A DNA stretch of 64,000 nt from contig NZ_JAEFCB010000006.1 of assembly GCF_016405905.1 (NCBI RefSeq), forward strand, positions 186,001-250,000. The letters run 5' to 3'. The position numbers and the translations under genes are program-made. The DNA comes from Variovorax sp. IB41 (GTDB lineage Bacteria; Pseudomonadota; Gammaproteobacteria; Burkholderiales; Burkholderiaceae_C). The stretch's first letter is position 1, and the number at the start of each line of letters is the position of its first letter. Shown piece after piece: positions 16,853 to 25,673 of the stretch. The notes under the pieces were generated by a model that worked only from the letters and a program-made list of their open reading frames with translations, was not told the origin of the DNA and ran no database searches.

Positions 16853-17713
16853 CTAGGCAGAGGGCGGCTTCCTGGCCTCGAAGATCAATGCACCGGGACC
16901 GACGATGCCGTGGGTCGACTCATCCAGATCCCATTCCGTCGCCTCGAAGCCCAACGATCGCAAACGCGCGAGCATGCTCAGGCCGAAGATCGTCCAGACC
17001 AACACGCCTTCATCAGGCCGGACCGGATCGCCGTGGAAGGCCTTCTCTTCGAGGTAGACGATTTCTCCATCGACGATTTTGGCGCGTACTTGGTCCTCGA
17101 CCAGCAACGGATTGTAGGGAACCGTGAAGATGTGACGCCCCCCGGGTTTCAGCACACGAAAGATTTCTGCATGCGCGGCGTACGGCTCGGGCATGTGCTC
17201 CATCACGTCGCTCGACATCACGAGGTCGAGCGAGTTGTCGGCAAAAGACAGCGCCTGAAGGTCTTCATGACGACGGCCGTCGACCATCTCGCCGGACCTG
17301 TATTCGTCGCCAAAGTACTCCGAGCACACATAGCCGGGCAGTCCATTCAATTGGAGGTGCAGCGCGCCGGTCGTCTCGGTGTTGTAGATGACAAGGCCAG
17401 AGGGGAAGTGCCAACTGCCCCCTTGAGACAGCCCGCACTGCTGGCGAATCAGATAGGCCATCTGCCGCTGTCGATTGAACGACTGGCAATTCGAGCATCG
17501 GCCCGATTCACGCGGGTTGTCGGTAAAGCCGGTGAAACGGGCATTCATGCCGCAGACGGGGCAAACGCCCGAAAGCACGAGCCCTTCCTCCACCGGCTCG
17601 GCGACGGGGGACTGTTCCAGCGAATCCGCGGCAGCTGTCCGCGGAGCGTGTCGCCTGTGCCAACCCGGAACGGCCAGACGCAATTTGCGCAGAGCCCTTT
17701 CTACGATGCCCAT
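16853..17713 (-). CDS. SAM-dependent methyltransferase with N-terminal zinc ribbon
   Basis: A 286-residue class I methyltransferase-like protein. Residues about 50-85 carry two CxxC pairs (CPVCGMNARF and CSNCQSF), typical of a small zinc ribbon. The catalytic fold is of the Methyltransf_11 type: a central LSFADNSLDLVMSSDVMEHMPEPY motif and EIFRVLKPGGRHIFTVPY. The glycine-rich motif I is not clear, since its place is taken by YNTETTGALHLQLNGLPGY, as in many sugar or lipid-head methyltransferases annotated beside polysaccharide genes. No substrate can be read from the sequence. It is a single gene between catalase and slmA. Confidence 0.75.
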   Translation of the reverse strand: MGIVERALRKLRLAVPGWHRRHAPRTAAADSLEQSPVAEPVEEGLVLSGVCPVCGMNARFTGFTDNPRESGRCSNCQSFNRQRQMAYLIRQQCGLSQGGSWHFPSGLVIYNTETTGALHLQLNGLPGYVCSEYFGDEYRSGEMVDGRRHEDLQALSFADNSLDLVMSSDVMEHMPEPYAAHAEIFRVLKPGGRHIFTVPYNPLLVEDQVRAKIVDGEIVYLEEKAFHGDPVRPDEGVLVWTIFGLSMLARLRSLGFEATEWDLDESTHGIVGPGALIFEARKPPSA

Positions 17714-17881
17714 GGTCTCTTGCCCCCGGTTCTTTGATCGAACGGCCGCAGTCTACGTCCTTGCACATGGCGCTGATCGGCAATGTGCCAGTCAAGCATG
17801 TCGATCTTCTGGCAGGTAAGCAACCGACGGCCGGGCTTGTTGCCTGTCTCGGCGTGCGACGACGTCGCGCGCCAGGCGCGC

Positions 17882-18529
17882 TCAGACGATTAGCGCGATC
17901 GTGGCTTCGAGGTGTTCGGAAGGCGCGCGGCGAAAGCCCGAGCGCGCAAAGCGCTGCAGCTGCCCGACCACGAAGGCCGTGAGCGCCGCGGCGCGCACCT
18001 GCGCATCGACGGTGGGCGTGGCCGAACCTTCGGCGCTCGCCGCGCCGCGCAGCACCTGGCGCAGCGTGGCTTCGATCTTGTCGAAGAACTGGTTCATGCG
18101 CTGCTGCAGGCGCTCGTTCTCGTAGACCAGCGCATCGCCGACCATGACGCGCGTCATGCCCGGGTTGCGTTCGGCGAACTGGACCAGCAGCGTGAGGATC
18201 TTGGCGGCCTGCTGGGCGCCGGTGGCGCCTTCGCGTTCGAGGATCTGGTTCACCAAGGTGAACACGCTCTGCTCGATGAAATCGATCAGGCCTTCGAACA
18301 TCTGGGCCTTGCTCGCGAAATGGCGGTAGAGCGCAGCCTCGCTCACCTCGAGCCGCGCGGCCAGTGCAGCGGTCGTGACCCGCTCGGCGCCGGGTTGTTC
18401 CAGCATGGCGGCCAGCGCCTGCAGGATCTGCACGCGCCGCTCCCCCGGCTTCGGACGCTTGCGCGTGGCGGGGGCTGGCGTTTCCGCTGGGGTCTCTACG
18501 CCGGGAGCAGCTGTCTCTTCGTTCTGCAT
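17882..18529 (-). CDS. slmA: TetR-family nucleoid occlusion factor SlmA
   Basis: A 215-residue TetR-fold protein. After a proline/alanine-rich tail, the helix-turn-helix spans roughly residues 30-80 (RRVQILQALAAMLEQPGAERVTTAALAAR as separate helices, then VSEAALYRHFASKAQMFEGLIDFIE). The sequence around SEAALYRHFASKAQM and the QSVFTLVNQI helix is characteristic of SlmA. SlmA binds specific chromosomal sites and antagonises FtsZ over the nucleoid. The gene sits immediately downstream of argB, an arrangement I associate with Burkholderiales. The start at 18529 avoids an unlikely N-terminal extension, but no strong ribosome site is visible. Confidence 0.85.
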   Translation of the reverse strand: MQNEETAAPGVETPAETPAPATRKRPKPGERRVQILQALAAMLEQPGAERVTTAALAARLEVSEAALYRHFASKAQMFEGLIDFIEQSVFTLVNQILEREGATGAQQAAKILTLLVQFAERNPGMTRVMVGDALVYENERLQQRMNQFFDKIEATLRQVLRGAASAEGSATPTVDAQVRAAALTAFVVGQLQRFARSGFRRAPSEHLEATIALIV

Positions 18530-18595
18530 GGGAGCGCGTGCAAAGATGTAATCAATTGATTCTCGCACAGCGCAACAAGCGCTCCCCTCGTCCGT

Positions 18596-19489
18596 TCAGC
18601 GGGCGCGGATCATCGTCCCGTAGGCCTGGTCGGTCAGGATCTCGAGCAGCATCGCGTGCGGCACGCGGCCGTCGATGATGTGCACCGCGTTCACGCCGCT
18701 CTTGGCCGCGTCGAGCGCGCCTTCGATCTTGGGCAGCATGCCGCCCGAGATGGTGCCGTCGGCGAAGAGGTCGTCGATTTCGCGGGCGCTCAGGTTGGTG
18801 AGGAGCTTGCCGTTCTTGTCGAGCACGCCGGGCGTGTTGGTCAGGAGCATGAGCTTCTCGGCCTTGAGCACGGTGGCCAGCTTGCCGGCGACGACGTCGG
18901 CGTTGATGTTGTAGCTCTCGTTCTCCTCGCCGAAGCCGATCGGGCTCACAACGGGGATGAACGCGTCGTCCTGCAGCGCCTTCACGACGCTCGGGTCGAT
19001 GGAGACGATATCGCCGACCTGGCCCACGTCGTGGTGCACATTGGGATCGGTGCGGTCGGCCAGCTTGAGCTTCTGCGCGCGAATGAGGCCGCCGTCGCGC
19101 CCGGTCAGGCCCACGGCCTTGCCCCCGGCCTGGTTGATGAGGCCCACGATGTCCTGCTGCACTTCGCCGGCCAGCACCCATTCGACGACTTCCATGGTCT
19201 CCGCGTCGGTCACGCGCATGCCCTGGATGAAGCTGCCCTTCTTGCCCAGGCGATTGAGCGCGGCCTCGATCTGCGGGCCGCCGCCGTGCACCACCACCGG
19301 GTTCATGCCGACCAGCTTGAGCAGCACCACGTCTTCGGCGAAGTCGGCCTGCAGGGCCGGATCGGTCATGGCGTTGCCGCCGTACTTGATGACGATGGTC
19401 TTGCCGTGGAACTTGCGGATGTACGGCAGCGCCTGGGCCAGGATCTCGGCCTTGTCGCGCGGGGGGATGTTGAGGACGGGGTCGGTCAT
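18596..19489 (-). CDS. argB: Acetylglutamate kinase
   Basis: A 297-residue amino-acid kinase that phosphorylates N-acetylglutamate in arginine biosynthesis. Signatures are [17 protein letters not shown] near residue 35, [53 protein letters not shown], and the C-terminal [20 protein letters not shown] stretch with the catalytic lysine. Length is normal. It lies upstream of slmA on the same strand with a 66-base gap, and the sugar-phosphate transferase gene ends 47 bases before it. Confidence 0.95.
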   Translation of the reverse strand: MTDPVLNIPPRDKAEILAQALPYIRKFHGKTIVIKYGGNAMTDPALQADFAEDVVLLKLVGMNPVVVHGGGPQIEAALNRLGKKGSFIQGMRVTDAETMEVVEWVLAGEVQQDIVGLINQAGGKAVGLTGRDGGLIRAQKLKLADRTDPNVHHDVGQVGDIVSIDPSVVKALQDDAFIPVVSPIGFGEENESYNINADVVAGKLATVLKAEKLMLLTNTPGVLDKNGKLLTNLSAREIDDLFADGTISGGMLPKIEGALDAAKSGVNAVHIIDGRVPHAMLLEILTDQAYGTMIRAR

Positions 19490-19536
19490 GGGCGGTCAGG
19501 CTCCAAGTTGAACGATGGGAACGAACGGAAATTCTC

Positions 19537-20634
19537 TCAAGGTCGCAGCCAGCGCGGCACCTTGAATCGCACGATCATCAGGTACGCACCCACGTACGTC
19601 GTGACGAACAGCAGGCAGAACAGCACCAGCACGATGGTGTTGTTCCAGAACAGCACCGCGGGCACCACCGAGAGCGCCGCGAACATCCAGAGGTAGGGCG
19701 AGGTGCGGTTGTTGCGCGCGAGCAGTTGCCGCGCCTCGTCGTCCGCCAGCGCCACGCGCACGATGCGGCGGAAGATCAGCTGGTGGAAGTGCAGCGCATC
19801 GGCCGTGCCGGGCGACTGGCCGCGCGCGAGCTTGCGGTAGATGGAGAAGAGCGTCTCCCACACCGGGTAGATCAAGAGCAGCATCGGGAACCACGGCGAG
19901 ACCACGCGGTGGCGCTGCACCAGCGTCACGCAGGCCACGGCGATCACCATGCCCCAGACGTAGGCGCCGCCGTCGCCGGCGAAGATCTTGCCGCGCGGGT
20001 AGTTCCAGACCAGGAAGCCGAAGGTCGCGCCCACCAGGCAGATCACCATCGCCGCCAGTTGCCGGTCGCCCACCTGCAGGGCCACGTGCGAGATCGCCAG
20101 GCATACCAGCACGGCGACCGTGCCGGCCAGGCCGTTGTAGCCGTCGATGATGTTGAAGGCATGCGGCAGGCCGCCGATGGCGAGCGCCGCGAACAGCACC
20201 GTGGCGTACGGCAGCATGGCCAGCCAGCCGTCCACCAGCGGGACGCCGGTGCGCGAAACGCCCAGGCCGAGCAGCCAGCACACCAGCAGCGCCGAGCCGA
20301 TCGTGAGGCCCAGCCGATAGCGCACCTTCACCTGCTGCGTCATGTCTTCGACGATGCCGCCCAGCACCGCGGGCGCGATGCACAGCAGCGTGAGCATCGA
20401 GGTCTTGACCGGCCACGACACGTTGAAGGGGTCGGTGCCGGTGATGCCCGCAGCCAGCCAAGCCGCCCCCATGCCCAGCAGGATGCCCGCACCGCCCAGG
20501 CGCGGCACGTGGCCCTTGTGGAAGCGCTGCGGCATGTCGGCGCCGTAGAGCCGTGCGTGCCTGCGCGCCCGGCGCATGAAGAGCTGGACCGCGAAGGCGG
20601 CGACGAAGAAACTGATGACGATCAGGGCAATCAT
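19537..20634 (-). CDS. Polyprenyl-phosphate sugar-1-phosphate transferase, WecA/glycosyltransferase family 4 (membrane)
   Basis: A 365-residue integral membrane protein with about ten hydrophobic segments. Family motifs are RFHKGHVPRLGGAGIL, the cytosolic HAFNIIDGYNGLAG loop, FLVWNYPRGKIFAGDGGAY and the HFHQLIFRR sequence corresponding to the carbohydrate-recognition loop. The second aspartate motif reads GGIVEDMTQQV, with Glu96-Asp97 where WecA has Asp-Asp. Such enzymes load the first sugar phosphate onto undecaprenyl phosphate in the inner membrane. It is the only initiating transferase in the window and probably primes the polysaccharide made by the region that follows on the other strand. 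Confidence 0.85.
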   Translation of the reverse strand: MIALIVISFFVAAFAVQLFMRRARRHARLYGADMPQRFHKGHVPRLGGAGILLGMGAAWLAAGITGTDPFNVSWPVKTSMLTLLCIAPAVLGGIVEDMTQQVKVRYRLGLTIGSALLVCWLLGLGVSRTGVPLVDGWLAMLPYATVLFAALAIGGLPHAFNIIDGYNGLAGTVAVLVCLAISHVALQVGDRQLAAMVICLVGATFGFLVWNYPRGKIFAGDGGAYVWGMVIAVACVTLVQRHRVVSPWFPMLLLIYPVWETLFSIYRKLARGQSPGTADALHFHQLIFRRIVRVALADDEARQLLARNNRTSPYLWMFAALSVVPAVLFWNNTIVLVLFCLLFVTTYVGAYLMIVRFKVPRWLRP

Positions 20635-20679
20635 GTGTGGGAGTTGGGGAACCCTAGAATTCCCGAGCGAAATTAGACC

Positions 20680-21450
20680 ATGCCAACGCCCCCCTCCCCC
20701 GTCTCCCCACCGCCGTTGCCCCCGATCACCATTTCCATCGTGAGCCACGGCCAGCTCGCCCTGGTGCGCCCGCTGCTCGACCAGCTGGACCGGCACAGCC
20801 GCGCGTCGATCGCCAAGGTCGTGCTCACGGTGAACATCCCGGAGCCCGACGTGCTGGCGGGGCAAAGCTGGGGTTTCGAGGTCGAGCGGATCGAGAACGC
20901 GAGCCCCATGGGCTTCGGCGCCAATCACAACCAGGCCTTCAAGCGTTGCGCCACGCCGTGGTTCCTGGTGCTCAACCCGGACATCCGCGTCGACAGCGAC
21001 GTGCTCGCGCCGCTGATCCTGCAGGCCGCGCCTGACGCCGGCCTGATGACCCCGCGCATCCTGGAGCCCGGCAAGCCCGCGCCCGAGCCGCACCGGGCGC
21101 TGCTCACGCCCCTGGAGATCCTCGGGCGAAACAAGCCGGGCTATGTGCGGCCGGCGGTGCCCGCGTGGATTCCGGGCCTCTTCATGCTGTTTCGAAGCGA
21201 TGCCTACCGCCAGGTCGGCGGCTTCGACGAGCGCTTCTTCATGTACGGGGAAGACTTCGACATCTGCGCCCGCACCCGCCTGGCGGGCTGGAAGCTGCAG
21301 GTCGGCGAAGACCTGCTCGCGCGGCACGACGCCCAGCGCGCGAGCCACCGCAGCAAGCGCTATCTGTACTGGCACGTCACCAGCCTGCTGAAAGTGTGGC
21401 GCTCGGGCGCCTTCTGGCGCTACCGGCGGATGCAGCCGCCCGACGCTTGA
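20680..21450 (+). CDS. Family 2 glycosyltransferase (rhamnosyltransferase-like)
   Basis: A 256-residue GT2 enzyme with ITISIVSHGQ at the start of the nucleotide fold, NPMGFGANHNQAF-like SPMGFGANHNQAF, the D-x-D-type LVLNPDIRVDSDVLAP, and acceptor-side PGLFMLFRSDAYRQVGGFDERFFMYGEDFDICAR. The ED(F)D motif before ICAR holds the likely catalytic base. The pattern is that of short WbbL-like transferases that add a deoxyhexose to the lipid-linked primer. It begins 45 bases from the divergent WecA-like gene, consistent with a shared promoter region and with action on its product. Confidence 0.85.
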   Translation: MPTPPSPVSPPPLPPITISIVSHGQLALVRPLLDQLDRHSRASIAKVVLTVNIPEPDVLAGQSWGFEVERIENASPMGFGANHNQAFKRCATPWFLVLNPDIRVDSDVLAPLILQAAPDAGLMTPRILEPGKPAPEPHRALLTPLEILGRNKPGYVRPAVPAWIPGLFMLFRSDAYRQVGGFDERFFMYGEDFDICARTRLAGWKLQVGEDLLARHDAQRASHRSKRYLYWHVTSLLKVWRSGAFWRYRRMQPPDA

Positions 21451-21529
21451 GGAGGGCGTCAATCAGGGCGAAAAGCGTTTGCGAAGACAATCGGGAACCA
21501 AAAAAGCAAGCGCGCTTTCAACACCGACG

Positions 21530-23584
21530 ATGACGACGACAACGACGAGCCCGACGTTCCACAACGAACACGCCCACCTGGTTCACCCCAAATACCGCCC
21601 GGACATCGACGGGCTGCGCGCCGTGGCGGTGCTCTCGGTTCTGGGCTACCACGCGTTCCCGCAATGGATCAAGGGCGGCTTCATCGGCGTCGACATCTTC
21701 TTCGTCATCTCGGGCTTCCTGATCACCACGATCATCCTGGCCAGCTTCGAGGGCGCGGGCTTCAGCTACCGCGAGTTCTACGCCCGACGCGTGAAGCGGA
21801 TCTTCCCGGCGCTCGCGCTGGTGCTGGCGGCAACGCTCGCCTTCGGCTGGTATGCGCTCCTGCCCAACGAGTGGGAACAGTTGGGCAAGCACGTGGCCTC
21901 GGGCGCCGGATTCGTCTCGAACTTCGCGTTCTGGAGCGAGGCCGGCTACTTCGACAACGCGGCCGAGACCAAGCCGCTCTTGCACCTCTGGTCGCTGGCC
22001 ATCGAGGAGCAGTTCTACATCTTCTGGCCCGTGCTGCTGGGCCTGGCGTGGAAGCGCAAGTGGCGCGTGCTCTGGGTGGTGGGCATCGTGGCGGCGGCGT
22101 CGTTCCTGCTCAACGTGACGACCATCCACAGCCACCGCGAGGCCGCGTTCTATTCGCCGCTCTCGCGCTTCTGGGAGTTGATGATCGGCGGCATGCTCGC
22201 GTACATGCGGCTGCACCGGCCACTGCCCAAGCCGGGCTGGGGGCGCCATGCGCAGTCCATCGCCGGGCTGGCGCTGATCGTGCTGGGCCTGTGCTTCATC
22301 CGTGGCGGCAAGGCGTTCCCGGGCTTCTGGGCGATCCTGCCGACGCTGGGCGCCTTCTTCTGCATCGCCGCCGGTCCGACCGGCGTGCTGAACCGCTACG
22401 TGCTCGCGTCCAGGCCGATGGTGTGGGTCGGGCTCATCAGCTATCCGCTGTACCTGTGGCACTGGCCGCTGCTGGCGTATGCGCGCATCCTGGAGGGCAA
22501 GCTGCCTTCGGACGGCATCCGCGCGCTGATGCTGGTCGCCGCCTTCGTGCTCGCGTGGCTGACCTACCGCTTCATCGAACGCTACACGCGCAAGACCGAG
22601 AACCCCACGGTGACCTCGGGCCTCGTGGCCGCGATGGTGGGCTTCGTCGTGCTCGGCCTGCTGGCCACTTCGGGCTACTACGTCGGACGCCACAGCGACC
22701 CGTACTTCAACAAGACGGCGGCGGCGGCCAAGGACTGGGGCTACCCCGATGGCCTGAGCCCGATCAAGGTCGATGGCGAGGTGCTGCAGCAGATCGGCCA
22801 CGGCAAGCGCCGCGTGCTGTTCTTCGGCGACAGCCACATCGAGCAGTACGGCCCGCGCGCGGTGGAACTGAGCAAGACCGCGCCCGACACGCTCGACTCG
22901 CTCTCCTTCGTGACCTGGGGCGCCTGCCCGCCGATTCCCAACGTGGTCGACGAGCAGAACAACCTCTGCGCGGAACGCCGCGACGGCGGCATGCGCCTGG
23001 CGGTGAGCGACAAGTTCGATGCGGTGGTCTTCGGCGGCTGCTGGAACTGCTACTTCTCGGAAACCGGCAAGCCCAACGCCGACAACGCCGCGGCCGACCG
23101 CTACTACTACCTGGACGGCAAGAACAAGCGCCGCTTCATGGGCGGCGGCGGCGCGGACTTCGCGCTCAACACGCTGGAGACGGTGATGACGGCGCTCTCC
23201 AAACACAAGCAGGTCTACCTGCTGTTGGACAACCCGGTCGGCGAAGGCTTCGGGCCCGAGGAGTTCGTCAAGGGCGGGCGCCTGGGCAACATGACCGTCG
23301 GGCGCATGTCGCCGACCGCGCCGTGGGTGCCGGAGCAGAAGGCGCTGCACGAGCGCATGCGGCAAATCGCCAAGCGCAGCGGGGCCATCGTGATAGATCC
23401 GATTCCGACGCTGTGCGAGAAGGACTGGTGCACGCGGGCGGATGCCGATGCGACGCCGATCTACAAGGACGCGGGGCACCTGCGGGCGCAGTACGTGAGC
23501 AAGTTCGCCACCTACATCGACCCCGCGATGACCACGCCGAAGCAGCCGGCAGCGGCTGCCCCGGCCGCGACCCCTGCTCGCTAA
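21530..23584 (+). CDS. Acyltransferase family 3 with C-terminal SGNH domain (OafA-like O-acetyltransferase)
   Basis: A protein of about 684 residues. The N-terminal half is the ten-helix AT3 domain: YRPDIDGLRAVAVLSVLGYH with the conserved His, GGFIGVDIFFVISGFLIT, FYARRVKRIFPAL, LLHLWSLAIEEQFYIFWP and ISYPLYLWHWPLL. The C-terminal half is a periplasmic SGNH-like hydrolase domain with FFGDSHIEQYGP (nucleophile Ser) and a late KDAGHLRAQYVSKF holding the Asp-His pair. Proteins of this layout move acetyl groups across the inner membrane onto surface glycans, so it probably O-acetylates the polysaccharide. The start is uncertain between ATG 21530 and TTG 21479. Its stop is three bases from the convergent gene. 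Confidence 0.88.
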   Translation: MTTTTTSPTFHNEHAHLVHPKYRPDIDGLRAVAVLSVLGYHAFPQWIKGGFIGVDIFFVISGFLITTIILASFEGAGFSYREFYARRVKRIFPALALVLAATLAFGWYALLPNEWEQLGKHVASGAGFVSNFAFWSEAGYFDNAAETKPLLHLWSLAIEEQFYIFWPVLLGLAWKRKWRVLWVVGIVAAASFLLNVTTIHSHREAAFYSPLSRFWELMIGGMLAYMRLHRPLPKPGWGRHAQSIAGLALIVLGLCFIRGGKAFPGFWAILPTLGAFFCIAAGPTGVLNRYVLASRPMVWVGLISYPLYLWHWPLLAYARILEGKLPSDGIRALMLVAAFVLAWLTYRFIERYTRKTENPTVTSGLVAAMVGFVVLGLLATSGYYVGRHSDPYFNKTAAAAKDWGYPDGLSPIKVDGEVLQQIGHGKRRVLFFGDSHIEQYGPRAVELSKTAPDTLDSLSFVTWGACPPIPNVVDEQNNLCAERRDGGMRLAVSDKFDAVVFGGCWNCYFSETGKPNADNAAADRYYYLDGKNKRRFMGGGGADFALNTLETVMTALSKHKQVYLLLDNPVGEGFGPEEFVKGGRLGNMTVGRMSPTAPWVPEQKALHERMRQIAKRSGAIVIDPIPTLCEKDWCTRADADATPIYKDAGHLRAQYVSKFATYIDPAMTTPKQPAAAAPAATPAR

Positions 23585-23587
23585 GCG

Positions 23588-24649
23588 CTAGGCGTACAGG
23601 CGCCGCAGGCTTCGGATGCCGGGCAGGCGCGTGATGGCGCCGACCAAGCGAACCACGCCCGGCGGGCAATGGTTGAGCAGGAACAGCGTGATCCGCAGGC
23701 GCAGCTTCTTCTTGCGCCCCACATAGGGGTTGGCCAGCACCATGGCGCCGTACTCGTTGAGGATCGCGCTCATCTCCGCGCGGTACTGGTCGTCGTTCTT
23801 GATCGACTCGATCGCGTGGTTGACGAAGTACGGCTGGAACCGCGGCACCAGGCAATCGCGGAAGTAGTAGCGCCCGCGCAGGTGCTCGTCGGGGAACATC
23901 TGGGTGAGCTTCTTGAAGTACTTGAAGCGGCTGCGGATCATCCGGATGCCGAACGACGTGCTCGCCGTGTGGATGCACCAGACGGTCACGGCCTTGTCCA
24001 CGAAGTAGTTGCTGAACCCCTTGCGGAAGATGCGCAGGAACAGGTCGTCGTCCTCGAAGCCCATGAACTGCGAATCGAAACCGTCGACGGCCTCGAAGGC
24101 CTTGCGGCTCACCAGCGCGGCCGAGGGCAGCACGAACATGTCGTTGCGCAGCAGGTCGTTGATGTTGCGCTTGGGGTGCGTCGCGTGCTCCTTGATGACA
24201 CCGGTGCGAATCACGTTGCCGTCGGCGTCGGCTTCGTACAGATCGGCGTAGACATAGCCGAACAGCCGGTCGCCGGGCGGAATCGAAGCGGCCAGCGTCT
24301 CGATGTGGTTGGGCAGGTAGAAGTCGTCCTGGTCGAGAAAGCAGATGAAGTCCGAGGTGGAGGCCTTCACGCCGGCGTTGCGGGCCGACCCCTGCCCGCC
24401 GTTTTCCTTGTCGATGATGCGGAACGGATAGCGCGCGGCCAGGCCGTCGAGCGCGGCGCGCTCCTCGGGGCGCGAGCCGTCGTTGACCACGATCACCTCG
24501 GCTGCGGGCACCGATTGCTCGAAGACGCTCTTGACCGAACGCTCGATGAAATCGGCGCCGTTGTAGAACGGGATGATCACCACGACGCTCGGCCAGGCCG
24601 TCGGGTGCGCTGCGAGGGTGGAATCTGGAGAGGCGTTCATTGGGTTCAT
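23588..24649 (-). CDS. Family 2 glycosyltransferase
   Basis: A 353-residue GT-A fold transferase. The N-terminal domain shows VVVIIPFYNGADFIERSVKSV, EVIVVNDGSRPEE, NGGQGSARNAGVK, the D-x-D-type FLDQDDFYLPNH and later GFDSQFMGFEDDDLFLRIF with the catalytic-base region. The C-terminal 120 residues are helical and basic and may associate with the membrane. Donor and acceptor cannot be read off. Two ATG codons (24649 and 24640) are possible starts. It is the last of three minus-strand glycosyltransferase genes that read away from manC. Confidence 0.86.
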   Translation of the reverse strand: MNPMNASPDSTLAAHPTAWPSVVVIIPFYNGADFIERSVKSVFEQSVPAAEVIVVNDGSRPEERAALDGLAARYPFRIIDKENGGQGSARNAGVKASTSDFICFLDQDDFYLPNHIETLAASIPPGDRLFGYVYADLYEADADGNVIRTGVIKEHATHPKRNINDLLRNDMFVLPSAALVSRKAFEAVDGFDSQFMGFEDDDLFLRIFRKGFSNYFVDKAVTVWCIHTASTSFGIRMIRSRFKYFKKLTQMFPDEHLRGRYYFRDCLVPRFQPYFVNHAIESIKNDDQYRAEMSAILNEYGAMVLANPYVGRKKKLRLRITLFLLNHCPPGVVRLVGAITRLPGIRSLRRLYA

Positions 24650-24668
24650 GGTTCTTTGGGGGCGGAGC

Positions 24669-25673
24669 CTACACAGATTCGAAAAGGTCGCGGACCACGC
24701 CGCGCACGCCGCGGCCGAACTTGTCGTAGCGGCCGGTCAGCGCTTCGCGCGCGATCGGCACGATGCGCGCGAGGCGCGATGCGGGCAAGGCGGCGCGAAA
24801 ACGCTGGTGCTCGATCTTGCTGCGCACTTTGGCAAGGATCTCGGGCGGGACCCGGTCGCCCAGCTGCACCAGCCGCGCGAGCAGAAGCTCGGCCTTGACC
24901 GCCCTCTCCACGTGCGTGTTGCCCCGGGAGGCCAGTGCCTTGCGCACTTTTTCCGCAAAGGTGTCGCGCCGCGCGCCGATCTGGTTGGATTCGTGCTGGC
25001 GGTATTCGATGAAGGGCTGCTCCAGCAGGTCGACCCGCGCCGTCGTCGAGGCGACGATGCCCAGCCACTCGTCGTGCACCCACTCGACCGGCAGCGGCAG
25101 CGCGTCGGCCAGCAGCGTGCGGCGAAAGACGGTGGTCGCGCCGGTCACGAGGTTGCGCCGCAGCAGCACCTCGAAGGCGTTGCCGGCGTGCACGCGCGCC
25201 AGCTCGGAGGGCGTGACTTCGAGTGCGTGGAACAGCGTCTGGTTCAGGTCGCGGCGCTCGGCGTCGACCAGGCGCGCATCGGTGTGCAGCAGCAGCAGGT
25301 TGGCGTCCTGCTCGAAGCGGGCCACCATTTCTTCGAGCCGGTCGGGCATCCACACGTCGTCCTGGTCGCTCAGCGCGACGAGCTCGCTGGTGCAGGCGCT
25401 GATGGCCTGCTCGAAGTTCTTGACGACGCGCAGGGCGACCGGGTTCTCGAAGACCCGCAGCGCGATCGGCGGGCCCGGGCGCTCGGCCGCGCATTCGGCG
25501 ACGGCGGCGCGCACCACCTGGACCGAACCGTCGCGCGAGGCATCGTCGGACAGCACGATCTCCACCGGCGGCCGGGTCTGCAGGCAGATGCTGCGCACCT
25601 GCTCGCGCAGGAACCGGGCGCCGTTGTAGGTGCACAGCGCGACGGAGACTTCGAGGGGACGGGGAGCGTTCAT
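24669..25673 (-). CDS. Family 2 glycosyltransferase (RfbF/WbbL-like)
   Basis: A 334-residue GT-A transferase: EVSVALCTYNGARFLREQVRSI, EIVLSDDASRDGS, ALRVVKNFEQAISAC, ALSDQDDVWMPDRLEEM (metal-binding Asp-rich motif), TGATTVFRRTLL and WVHDEWLGIVAS. The LCTYNGA...QDDVW combination resembles rhamnosyltransferases of O-antigen clusters, which fits the dTDP-rhamnose genes further along. Its ATG overlaps the stop of the upstream transferase by four bases, so the two are translated together. The C-terminal region is helical and arginine-rich. Confidence 0.86.
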   Translation of the reverse strand: MNAPRPLEVSVALCTYNGARFLREQVRSICLQTRPPVEIVLSDDASRDGSVQVVRAAVAECAAERPGPPIALRVFENPVALRVVKNFEQAISACTSELVALSDQDDVWMPDRLEEMVARFEQDANLLLLHTDARLVDAERRDLNQTLFHALEVTPSELARVHAGNAFEVLLRRNLVTGATTVFRRTLLADALPLPVEWVHDEWLGIVASTTARVDLLEQPFIEYRQHESNQIGARRDTFAEKVRKALASRGNTHVERAVKAELLLARLVQLGDRVPPEILAKVRSKIEHQRFRAALPASRLARIVPIAREALTGRYDKFGRGVRGVVRDLFESV

